Assembly (NCBI GenBank): GCA_018881555.1
Contig: JACAXG010000032.1
Location: forward strand, 198,837 to 262,836
Length of the DNA stretch: 64,000 bases
Reading direction: 5' to 3'
From: Amblyornis subalaris
Taxonomy: Eukaryota; Chordata; Aves; Passeriformes; Ptilonorhynchidae
In this document: piece by piece, positions 1 to 11,507 of the stretch
How the letters are laid out: the number at the start of each line of letters is the position of its first letter
Position numbering within the stretch: the stretch's first letter is position 1
Position numbers and translations under genes: made by a program
Notes under the pieces: model-generated
Told to the model about the DNA's origin: nothing
The model's input: only the letters and a program-made list of their open reading frames with translations
Database searches by the model: none

Positions 1-2140
1 TTTGCAGTGTCCAGCTAATTGTAAATATGGCTTTATAACTAAGAAGGAAATATTCCAGCAGCAGTTGATAAATTGCCACAGTGGAACACTGCAATCCACT
101 GAACTTGTGTCAGAATCTTCTTAGCTATATGCATCCCCCCTCCTTTTTTATTTCCAAAAATTTCTGCAAACTTTAAGTTGTGGTTCCCCTGCATTAATAC
201 NTTTGAATTTGCTACATTTGATCTTCAGAAAATTTTATAATTTTGGAATACTTCAGGAAGCCAGATACACGTCTTCATTGTGAACAGAATAAGTATAAAT
301 ATACTTGCTCTACAGAGTAAGTTCATGGAACATTAAACTTGTGTGAAGCCTTTCGCTTCTTTTTTTTTCTTTTAATAAAAACCCTTACTCTGGCAGTTAN
401 TAATTTATAGACTTTCTCAGAGGTGTTTGTGGTTTCACCAGAGCTTTTTTTATAGATAATACAAGTTCCTGNTTGGCCATCCCTAAGGGGCTAAAAAAAA
501 AAGTTTTTGCCAACCACCACTGTCTGTGACAGTGGAAGTCCCTGTTTAACATATATGGGAGTTTTGCCCTAAACTGCTTCTTGTTCTGCCTGACTCCTCT
601 GTATTTTTGAAAAATGGTGGGTGATTGTCTGATGGCTTTGTACTGAGAAGTCTCTCTACATCTACTTTTGTTATTTGCTGGTCACCTTTCCTGGGTAGTT
701 ACTTTGTTATTGGTTATAGTTTCATCTTGTTGAGGAGGATTGTTCGGGACTGTGTTTGTGTTATTCAAGAGTTAACTTCAGACAGGGGTCCAGTATTTGC
801 TNTCTTGATTTCTTTTGTTTTTCTAGCAGTTCTTAAGAGTTTTTGTGTCAGCTAGAGTAGGACCTTGCCCTTGAATTCTCACCTTCACTGCCTTTCTCCA
901 TTGTCTGCCTGTGCTTGGGCTTTTTTTCCCTTAGTGGGTTTTTGTTGCATAAACACAGGAAATGTGTGGTTGGGCACACTGTGCTCTCTGGGGCNGAGCG
1001 AGGTGGCTGCCTGCTGTGTCCCGCTCCGGCTGTCACAGCTCTGCTCTTCCCAGTCGTTTTGCTTCCTTGGAGATGTTGTCACATACGACTACTGGTAGTA
1101 TCAAGCCCTAACCAGGCTTGATAAAAATGTTTTGTTTGGAAAGAGCAGCAATGAAAGTGCTTAAAGTGACTAAAATCATCTTGGCAGAAGTGGGTGAGTT
1201 GATCAGGTGAAATCTGTTGCTGTTGGGTCTGGAGTGAAGTGACTTCCAGCAGCTGNTCCAGCCTGTGGTTGCCACCTGGGCACTTAAAATGTGTCTCTGG
1301 TCCACGGCAGGGGTTTAAACTCTTTCTTCTGTTCCTTTTAAAGTGAGNGTTTGTTTGTCTTTTTTTAAACTGGCATCCTGTATTTTCTAATGTACCTAAA
1401 TTATATTTAACTTTTCCTTTCCATAATGTTGCTTTCTGTTTCTACTCTGAATCGTGAATTTGCTGATGATCTAAAATGTGCCCAGCTCTCGGTGGAGGCG
1501 ACGCCTGAGCCTTTGCTGTCCCTTGTCTTGAATGTGGGGGGGTGAAAAACAGATTTCCACAGTGCTGTTGCTGTGGTGGTGGAAGGACAACCCTGCTTGA
1601 GCATCACTGACCTGGCACACTGCTGACAGCAGGATTGAAGCACTGAAACTGCCTTTTTGGTTGCTTCTTTTCTAGAGTGAACCCTTGCTGTGTTAATAAG
1701 TGTTCCTTTTAGCCTAAATTATTCTCTTTTTTCTAGCATAATGTTCAGACTTCATGTCAGTAATGTGACACCAGCACTATTTACTTTCTCTGACTAATGC
1801 CAACAAGTGTTTTTGGGTGGGATTGTGTTTTATTACNCTAGCTGTATGCAAAATTGACTTTCTTCATGTAAAATCAGTATGAAATATTTATTTTTCAGAA
1901 ACCCTGAACAAAGAAAATGATGCATTGTAGATATTTTTGAACAAAAATTTAAGTCTTGCCACTGCCAGAGTCCTAAATCAGACTGAGGGAGAAATCACAG
2001 TTTGTGTCTGTCTGCCAAATGAGTTAAATCTTTCCACTTTTGGGGTGATGTGCACTGCAGAGAGTATATTATGAGGTAATTTAGAATATTAAGTTGACTT
2101 TTCTTAAAGGAATATTTATTGCCTATAACATGCTCATGAC

Positions 2141-2280
2141 CCAGAGATTGNCTCAGCTGGTCAGAGCCTGGTGCTGAAAACACCAAGGTTATGAGTTGAG
2201 TCCCAGTATGGGCCATTTATTTAAGAGCTGGACTTGATGATCCCTGGGGGTCCCTTCNATCTCAGAATTCTGTGAATCTG
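2141..2280 (+). mobile_element. tRNA-Ile-derived SINE with CR1-like tail (TguSINE1-like)
   Basis: The first 75 bases resemble tRNA-Ile(AAU) along its full length. CTCAGCTGGTCAGAGC corresponds to the A-box/D-arm, GGTGCTGAAAACACCAAGG to the anticodon arm, and GAGTCCCAGTATGGGCCA to the T-arm and acceptor end. About 15 bases later the sequence becomes a CR1 3' end (GGACTTGATGATCCCTGGGG ... CCTTC ... ATTCTGTGAATCTG). A tRNA-Ile head on a CR1 tail is the structure of TguSINE1, known from zebra finch and mobilised by CR1 in passerines. Mutations in the anticodon arm and T-loop show it is an old non-functional copy, not a tRNA gene. Confidence 0.82.
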
Positions 2281-4227
2281 TATTAGGCAGGATTGCTTTC
2301 AGCAGAATAAAATATTTTGAATACTTAAAAAAATGGACCAGTTTCCTTTAATTTCAGCAGTTTGCACAGTGCTGACCTGTGGTGTTACAGGTGAGGNCTG
2401 CAGTTGGAGCTCCCCACTTGATGGTGAAGAGCTTTGCGATTGTAAATTGAGTTTAAATTTGACGTTATTGTTGAAGAAACTCAAAATGAATGTTCCTGCT
2501 TTCATTGTTTCAGCTAGATAAAGGGTTACTTTAAATTATTTAAATGGCTTAAGGGTGCACTGTTCCCTTAACAGTAAGTAAATCACTGTAAGCGTAATGC
2601 TTTTTGTCATTAGAGGCAAATGGTTTTGGAATTAAGCAGTACTAGGTAGTCTCATTATTTTTGCTTCTGCAGCAGCAGAGTCTCAGATNCAGTGAATAGA
2701 TTTTTGTGGATAGGAGTTATTAATGGTTTTTACTTTAGTTTTAAATAAGGCAGTTTTGCCTGAGTTTCTGGAAACTTGCCTGACTTGCTATTTAAAGAAG
2801 ACTCTTGAGTCATCAGTTTCTCTGTCTTTGATAAAATTTCTAAGTGGTTGGCCTTAGCCAAGTGTTTTTGACTGTGAATAGTTTGNTCTTAAGGTGGCAC
2901 TGAAGTAAAGTCTCAGCCTTTGCTTACCTCTGACTATTGAGTATTGTCCTCTTCTCTTGCTTGTATGAACTGATTAATCTGAAACTTCCCTGCATCAGCT
3001 TTCAGCCAGGCTGGCTCTCCAGAAACTGAGGGTAAGCTCATGCTTGCAGGAGGAGGATGATGATGCTACTTACACTGATAGCAGATGGAGCACATTTACA
3101 GCAGTTGTCAAGTCAGCCCTGATAGAAATTTTTGTCTTCCAGTTTTGGCTCTTCAGTTCATTTGTGGATTTATTGGTAACATACCAGCATACCTTAATTC
3201 TTCTTAGTGTGTTTTTATTTCCCCAATTTGCGTTGTTTCTTCATTTTTCAGGAAAAATGTAAAACTAGGCTTCTCAGAATGGTTCAAGTTGTTTCCACTN
3301 GATGCATCTTTGGGACTGGGAGAGAAAAGTCTCCATTTTTGCTGCTTGAAGAAATAAAACCACTATTTTCATGAAGTAAAGGAAAATCTCATCACTTAAT
3401 TCTGAGCTTGTATCAAGTTATGAACNGATTTAAGACTGCTTTGCATGTAATCTCCCTTCTCCTGAAGTCATCCTGTGGGTGCAGTTTCAGGCTGTGCTTC
3501 AGAGATAACTTCAGGCTGCTGCCAGAAGGGGCCCGAGCTGTGCAGTGCCTGTGTCTGGCTTGCCCTGGCTGTGGTGGCTGNGAGCCCTGGTGTGAGCTGA
3601 GAGCTGGCTGGTGTGGGAGGAACTCCTGTGCCAGGTTTGCCNTCACATCACCAAGCTGAATGGGCTCACTCTGGCTGCAGTCCTTACCTCCTGGGCAAGA
3701 GAGTGGATGGGACTGTATTTCAGGAGTCAGGGGATGTAGTGTTNGTCCTTTTGCACTTTAACCTGCAGTTTGCACTAGATCCATGCTGAAATTTCCCAAG
3801 TTTCTTCTGAGTGTCTGTATTAATTACTCTTCCTAAGTGTTTGTGGTTCACCAAACTGATTATTTCACATCTTTCTTTTTTTGTATCTTTAAAGTGCTTT
3901 TTTTAACCCTCCCAATCCATTTTTAAGACAGCCAAGTGTTCCTTTTAAACTGTGCCTCTAATTTGCAAATTTTTATTGATTTAATAATACCATTAAAGAG
4001 AAAAGAGTTTCTAAACAGCTAGAACTTGTTACTGAGGTGCCTTTTGTATTTCTGTGGATATTGGTTCTGGTTGTCCTCAGTAATGTGTATGTTTTGAGAA
4101 GAAAACTGAGCACAATATGTAAGAGTATGCCTCTGTCCTTCTGTATCCTGATTTTCTGCAGTCGGGCTGGACTTGCAAAGCTCCCATCACTTAAATGCTT
4201 TTATGGAGTTTGGCTTATTTAGTACTG

Positions 4228-4249
4228 TCATAAACCAGTCATAAACCAG
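4228..4249. repeat. 11-base perfect tandem duplication
   Basis: TCATAAACCAG occurs twice head to tail. It is short, with no gene context beyond lying in intron 1. Confidence 0.9.
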
Positions 4250-7200
4250 TAAATACAAGATTAAGTAGAATAAGCCTGCCTAAAACTTAAGGTAAATCAC
4301 ATTGCTGTTTGCACTCATTTTAACATCTGAACGTTTCTGTCAGGGAAGTTATTAATTGCCAGAACAAACTGCCAGGAGAGTGCTAGATCCATCATTTCGT
4401 GATCTGGTCAATCCCCTGGATGATGCAGATATCTGTGTGTTCTTTAATCTTCCATTTTGGCAGATTTAGTGATCATGTGTCCATGTGATGATGTAGTTTA
4501 AGATGCTGGCNTTGAATCCAGCTGGAGGAGAACCAGCTGGCTGATTTGGCGGTGAACTAGACTGACACACCCTGGAGCAGCACAAGGGAAGAGGTGGTGA
4601 TATGGGAATGAGTAGGGAGAGACCCTGCAGGGTCACTCCTTCAGCCTCAGATTGCTGGGGTCACTGTAAAACTCTGCTCTCTGTAAGTGACTGAAGTGAT
4701 CATTCCTGAAAAGCAGAGTCCATGTGCTTTACTTCTGAAAATGTTAAGTGAAGGATATTCTTTTGTGAAGAGATTTTGGTGACAAATTTAGCAGGATTTG
4801 CAAGCTACGTGAAAGTGTCTGCAGGATGGGCCGTGAGCTGTTTGTTTGAAGCCTCAGTGCCCCACATAGCCCTTCGTGCTGTGTTCAGCTGAGTTAGTGC
4901 TGTTCTGAAGCCGGGTGAAANGAGATGCTGTTCTGCAAGTGGGGCAGTGGAAGTGCTGAGGTGAGCAAGGCTTTTGTAGTCATGAGGATAAAAGCAAATA
5001 TGTTAATCCCATGCTCTCGTGGGTATGGTAGATAAGGAGGCAGCAGATCCTCCTCAGAAGTGTGAACAGCAGAATGTAGTGCTTTTATTGAGCATAGATT
5101 ATTATGAACTGTGCTGATTTGCTCTTGAAAATCAAATACACTTCCTTTGCCTGACTCGCCTGTTACTGAAAATACACCTTGTCCTTCAGCACAGGGAAGG
5201 AGAGTGTCTGTGAAGTGGAAGGTGATAGTAAAAAACATGACACTGTCATATTTACATTATGAGAAGCCTACATTACATTATAAGAGGGTCTGCTTTTACA
5301 GCATACCACTGTCTGTGTAAGGATGTGGTACAAAGAAGTAGGGGAATTGGAAACTATCTCAGTTGAGACTCTTTGCAGCTTGAGGTGGCTTGAAGGCATT
5401 TCTAAAAGTATTGTGTGCTTATAGGGATGTACGTGAGTTAACAGTGTAGGGTTGCCAAGTAAAAGCACAATTAAGAGTGTATAAAATTGCCTCCTCTTTA
5501 TTTTCTTGTGCTTATCATCTTACTAGATGCTTTTTTTGTGGGGAGAGAGTTTGCTCCTTCAGTCTTAATGCTTCATCCTTACTGAGAGAGAACTATAAGA
5601 TGCATGTATGGATTGTAATGTAAATGGCTTCTAATATGTAGGTTGTAGAAGAAAACGTGCCCTGCTAGATAACTAGTAACAGCCTCAGGCTGGATGAATA
5701 GCAGATGAAATAAAGCTGTTTATGAAAAGGAGATGTGCTGTCAGTAGGGTAAGACACAGCCTGCCATCTTCATACAGCAAGGAGACCGTGCTGCTTTCCT
5801 ANCAAGACAGAGTTGCTGGATCGTGCAGTTCGCTGCTGTGTCATGGTTTTGCAGTTCTGAGCAGTGGCTGAAGTGGTAAATCCTGACCTCAGTGTTTGAA
5901 AAAGCTGAGGTTGTATTGCTGACTCTTCTCTCTTGATTTCGCTTTTTCTTGTGTGTGTGTATTTGGGTCCCCAGGGTTATGCCTGTAGTTGTGAAATACG
6001 TGGGAACAATCAAGAGTACTTCCTTTGTGTTTCTGAAATCCAAACTACTCCTTCAAGTGACAGTGGCGAACGGCAGAGGTGAGGGTTGGCTTTCTATGAA
6101 CTTGCCTCGGGTGCTTTGTCTCTGGCAGCAACTGGTATCCCTTAACCCAGACAGCTTTTCATGAACTCCTGTAGGGCCTCTGCTCCCTCCTCAAATTCTT
6201 CAAATACCAATTGTTATGTTACTATCAATTAGCTCTGCAAGACGTAGCACATGCTGTAGCTGCTTCCAGCCTGCGTATTTGGTGATTAGCCAGCCATCAG
6301 GTTAGAGGAGCAAGAATGTTGGGGCAGTCCTGAAGTCTTTTCCAGGGAAAGGACTGAGATTTGGGTGCTTCAGTGCTGACTGCAAAAAACCCACAAAAAT
6401 TGTACAGCTCTTAGTTTGGAGATGCTGCTNTTCTGGCATGTTTCAGCCAAATGAGTGTACAGGGGAAGAATTATTGGGAGTGAAGCAGGAGGACAGGCAG
6501 GAGTGCTCACATAATCCTGGTTTCTTCAAGTGCTCAAGATTATGACCAGGAACCTAAAAAAACCCCACAGTGAATGAGGTGGGGGGTGATTGATGTGCTG
6601 AAGTAGTAATGAACCACCTTACTGCCTACCAGGGGGCAGGAACAGGATAGCAGCCNGCAGGTCATGGGGAGTGGTTGTTCCCTACCCCCTGGCACTCACA
6701 GGACTGTCTCGAAAGTACCGTGTCCAGTTTTGCTCCTCCCTCCCCTCAAATGCAGAGGGAATGCCACTGAACTGGAGAGGTGAGAGGGGTTGGGAGGTTG
6801 GTGTGTGTGGTGTGCAAGAGGTTGGTGTAGCCTGGAGAAGACAATGACCTCCTTGGAGACACAGTGAAAAATTGTGAACCAATACCTGCAAGTTAGGATA
6901 ATGGTAATTCCTGTTGAATAGAATTCTTATGAGAATTGAATATCAGAAAAGGTGCTCAGCGTGGCTGTTTTATCTCCATCCTTTCAAGATTTCTGAGATT
7001 TATCTGGGCAGTGCCTTGAGCAACCTGATTTGACTTAGACACTAACCTTGCTGTGACCAGTTTGAAGTAAGTAACTTCCAGAGGTCCTTTCAAACCTCGT
7101 TTTGCTGTGTTTGGAAGCATTGCAAACCATGCAGATTGATTTAAGGATTGCTTAAATCCTTCTAAATGCATGTTGCAAATGGGTATTTAAAGGACTTGAT

Positions 7201-9982
7201 ATCTGAACTTTTAGAACATAATTGAGCTAATGAAACAATTTTACCTACTTTAAAACTCTGATTGAGATTGTAGGGTGCCCTTGAGTGTTTGCTGTTTTGA
7301 CTGGCTTTTGTAAAAATCCATTTCATAATGTTTTCTTTCTGTGCTTTTCCATCAGCGACTCAGTTAATTGTATTGACTAAAATGTCCACACTAAAAAGCA
7401 AATGAACTTTATCACANTTAGTATGACCTGACAGCCTGGAGTCAGATACAAACACTTGTTCCTGTTTTAATGCTACGCATATTTTGTGGTTTTTGCAAGA
7501 TCCCAGTCTGGGACCATTCAGACTCTTGCATCATGTCTGTTTTTAAAGATGAAGGGAACACTTTGTGCATGCTCCCAATAATGCTTTTAAGTTTCTGTAA
7601 ATTTATTTCAAAGCCAGATTCTTGCCATGTTTGCACAAGTACTAATTGTCATTCAGAATTAGATATGTGCCAAATTGTAGGCTGTCTGTCAAAGCATTGC
7701 TGCATTTCTTTAGAGCATAAAAGTTTTCATTTAAACTTAAGAGGCTTTCAGAGACTTTCTTGTTTTTGTAACTCTTGAATTCATAACCTGGAGCTATGAT
7801 CATGATGTCCTTTTTGGCTAGGAGTATCCTAAAAAAAGAAAAAATCTGCAACAGGAGCTGAAGCTTTTGTGGTAATGTGAAGTCCTGGTACTGAAAGAAG
7901 GAAACTTANAAAATTCAAATGCCTTTTTTTTTTTTAGGAGAACGACTTTGTAAAAAGGATTCTCAGATAAGAATCTTCAGCTTCAGACTTACTTTTGTGA
8001 GCTAATTTCCTAGTGAAGGCTTTAAGGGAACACCTATAAATATGGTGTTGGCCTTGTGGTACTTTGAGTGCTTATTTGGTGCTTTGGATTTGAACAAAAT
8101 ATAAATGAGGTATGATTCTTTTGTTCTTCAGAGCTTTTTGACATGGCTTTGTTTTAGCAGAATTTGTAATTCAGTGTTTTGTGACTCACCTTGAATGTTT
8201 TGCCAAATAGATGTTATAAAATTAAGGGGAAGTAACAGAGGAAGAGACATAAATCTATAAATGGAACAGTGAGTCATGACTTCAGAAAATGTGGTGTGTT
8301 TTTTAAAATACATTCACCTGTGCCCTCTGAGATCCCTGGTTTTCTCTGCAATGTGAATTAGTAGCATTTTTTCACTTCTACTCATGAAGACATTTGCTGC
8401 CTTTCCTGCAGGTGTCACCTCTCATTTCATTTCTCACTGCAGGCTGGTTTCCTGCAGTGAGCTCTGTTCAGACTGAGGGAAATAGCAAGTAGCACAAACC
8501 ATCACTTTGTGCCTCGTGTCACTTCCCAGGCAAAATGTTTTGACCTTATCTGTCCTTATAAGTTATTAAATACCTGGAGGTGGTGGAGATTTTATTCTAA
8601 TACTTCCCATTTCATGTCTTCTGCTGTAAAGGGAGGAGCCTGGTAATTGTGCTCATTGACGTGAGGGGGTAAATTAAATCCACGACTGTAACATTTGTTA
8701 AATTTGTGACTGAGTTTAAGGCAAGTATTTCTGACAATATTGGAGGAGACAAAATGGGATGCTTCTTTTAGAGTTGATTTAATAAACCTGCAGTTAGGTA
8801 TCCCTAAAAACAATTTTCCCATCTGGCTGGCAGTGGTGACTTATCTCCAGCATACAGTTGTAGAATTATGAGGGTGTGTGTGGAGATGATTTGCTTTAGG
8901 TAAGTGAAAATTGACAAACATTCAATTTTCAATTGTGTTCTGTCATACACAGTGTTAAGCACTATAATGCACTCCAGAAAATTACAGGAGCCTGGAGCAG
9001 GAAAATGAGGCATATGCGGTTTGCATCTTTCAGGGCAAGCTGCTGGGCAGGGTTTCTGCTTTACTGTTTAGTTTCCTTCTCAGAGTATCTTGCTANTTGT
9101 ACCTGAGCCAGCACAAGAAACTGGTGTTTGAGGTGGNTGCTGTTAAAATGCAATGAGTTTCTCTTAGTTGAAATAATTTGGTAGGAAGAGCATANGTTTT
9201 TAACTGTTTTCAGTTATTAATTTTCCTNATTATTTCAGCCATTCTTACTGGGCTGTAAAATTCGACACAAACTTTTTATTAAAAATGCTTGGTGAGTCAC
9301 TTCTTGGAGAATGCAGCACTGCCTTACCCAAGCTAAAAATGCCAGGCGGATCCAGGGCAGCTTCCAGATGGACGAGTTCTGTGCTAACAGAACCAAGTCT
9401 CCTGGCCTTAAACTGTCGCAGGGGTAGACTGCTATTTTTGTTTTTATTTTCCTTTTGTTTAGGCAAGCTATGGATGTAGAGGGTTTGTTGCTTTAAGCAG
9501 AAAATACTTGTGCTAGAACGGGGTGATGCAACGCAGAGCAGGTTACAAAAGAATTAAGGAAAATTAGCAGATACTGCAGGGTGGAGAGGAAAAAAAAAGN
9601 AGAAAAACTTGACTAAAGTTGCCTTATGACAGACTTCAGGCAGCACCTGGAGCCGGCTGGGAATTGGGCTGCCTGAGAGTTCATGATGGGATGGCAGTGG
9701 CATAGCAGTGAGAAGGTATTTTTGGGAGAAGTGTTTAGTGGCTGAAATTAATTTCAACTTGGCCAACTTCTGCAGAGCTCCCTGTCAGCTGTAAATGTCC
9801 AATCAAAAGTTTAAGCAAGAAACTTCAGTGAGGGATAGGAGAGATCTTGTGGATTACAAGAAGTCTNTGAAAGTTACAGGATGTCTCTGAAAAACAACAT
9901 GCTAATGACAGTTACGGATTTGTTCATTTATTTGTGTGGTCTTATCTAACAAAAAACATCATTAAAAGATTTTTGTGCCTGA

Positions 9983-10293
9983 GTCACAGAATAGTTNAGA
10001 TTGGAAGGGACGTTTGAAGATCATCCATGGGCAGGGACACTTTCCACTAGACCAGGTTGCTCAAAGCCCCATCAAGCCTGGCCTTGAATGTTTCCAGGGA
10101 TGAGACATCTGCTGCTTCTCTGTCAACGTGTGCCAGTGTCTCACCACCCTCATCATTCCTTCCTTAGGTCTAATCTAAATTTCCCCCCTTTCAGTTAAAA
10201 CCAGTGCCCCTTTTCCTCTTACAGCAGACCTTGGGAAAAAGTCTGTCTCTTAGAATGCTGCTCTATATACTGAAAGGATGCAATAAGGTATCT
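9983..10293 (-). mobile_element. CR1 LINE 3' fragment, reverse orientation
   Basis: The sequence begins GTCACAGAATAG...TTGGAAGGGACG, the reverse complement of the CR1 3' terminus. It continues through CATGGGCAGGGACACTTTCC, CTAGACCAGGTTGCTCAAAG and TTTCCAGGGATG...CATCTGCTGC, a standard CR1 tail region. The last recognisable part is TACTGAAAGGATGCAATAAGG. It is 5'-truncated as usual for CR1 and has diverged by many substitutions, so it is an old insertion in intron 1. Confidence 0.9.
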
Positions 10294-10869
10294 GTTATCN
10301 TTAGAAAGTGTAAAATGTGGTGAGACCCCATACTTCAGGACAATAACAGAACTACCTTTGTTCCAGCTTGTTCCTTCCTCTCTTGCAGTGGTAATTTTTT
10401 TTCCCCTTTAAGCTCATAGTACTTAATCAACATGGGAAGCTGACAGTAGCTGGGCTGTTGATGCTCAAGTCTGGGGAAACAAAGGCTCAAATGAGATATT
10501 GGATAATGTGGGAGTTTAAACAGTATGTTTGAGAGTGGTTTTGTTGCCTTTTTTTGGTTTGGTGGTTGTTACTGGTTTTCTCTGTGGTGTGTGTTTAGTC
10601 TGACTTCATTCTTTTTTTCCTAAAAGCTATGTTTATAGCAGTTTAAAATACACTCAGTGTAAGCACTGGAGAGTACTTAATAAGTTTTTAACAGAGCTTG
10701 TAAAGCATCACATATCCAGCACCTGTTTGGTAGTGACTTGTGGTAGTAAAGATAGACTATTTGAGAAGAGTGATGCATTTTCTTGATAACACTGTGACGA
10801 TTTTTGATTGAGAAGACTTTTATATTTAAATTCCCTTCTAAAAGAGTTTTTTTTTAATCTGATAGAGGA

Positions 10870-11507
10870 ATGGAGGTTGGGGCTGGAAGACTGAGCTGCC
10901 CTGGCAGAACAGTTTGTCCTGGGTGCATCAGGCTCAGCNTTGCCAGGTGGTCGAGGGAGGGGATTGTCCCCGCTCTGCTCTGGGCTGTGCAGCCTCACCT
11001 TGGATATTGTGTGCAGTTTTGGGCACCTCAGTGTAAGCAAGATACTGAACTGTTGGAGAGCATCCAGAGGAGGGCAACAAAGATGGTGAATGGCCTTAAG
11101 GAGAAGCCGTGTGAGGAGCAGCTGAGGTCACTTGGTTTGTTCAGCTGGAGAAGAGAAGACTGAGGGGAGACCTCATTGTGGTCTACANCTTCCTCGTGAG
11201 GGGAAGAGGAGGGACAGACACTGATCTCTTCTCTGTGGTGGCAGTGACAGGACTGAGGAAATGGCCTGAAGTTGTGTCGGGGGAGGTTAAGGTTGGATAT
11301 TAGAAAAAGTTTCTTCACACGGAGGGTGGTTGGGCACTGAGCGGGTTCCGCAGGGCAGTGGTCACAGCACAAGCCTGGCAGAGTTCAAGAAGTGTTTGGA
11401 CAANTCTCTCAGGCACGTGGTGTGACTCTTGGGGATGATCCTGTGCGGGGCCGGGAGTTGGACTCCGTGATCCTTGTGGGTCCTTTCCAACTCAGCTTAT
11501 TCTGTGG
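10870..11507 (+). mobile_element. CR1 LINE fragment: end of ORF2 plus 3'UTR
   Basis: A 5'-truncated CR1 of about 640 bases in sense orientation. Frame 10870-11163 codes a remnant of the ORF2 C-terminus (for example [20 protein letters not shown] and [11 protein letters not shown]), with a stop at 11161-11163 after [10 protein letters not shown] where intact copies continue. The following part (GGGGAGACCTCATTGTGGTC, GGATATTAGAAAAAGTTTCT, GAGTTCAAGAAGTGTTTGGA, GATCCTTGTGGGTCCTTTCC) is the typical avian CR1 3' region, ending in ATTCTGTG. The left edge is uncertain by some tens of bases. It is not a functional gene. Confidence 0.93.

Noticed and set aside
2141..2216. tRNA-Ile gene
   Set aside because: The tRNA-like part carries many mutations including the anticodon region, and is fused to a CR1 tail, so it is a SINE.
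10870..11163. 97-codon open frame on + strand
   Set aside because: It is the broken end of CR1 ORF2 inside a truncated LINE, not a host gene.
11028..11372. 114-codon minus-strand frame
   Set aside because: Antisense shadow of the same CR1 fragment, with no protein features.
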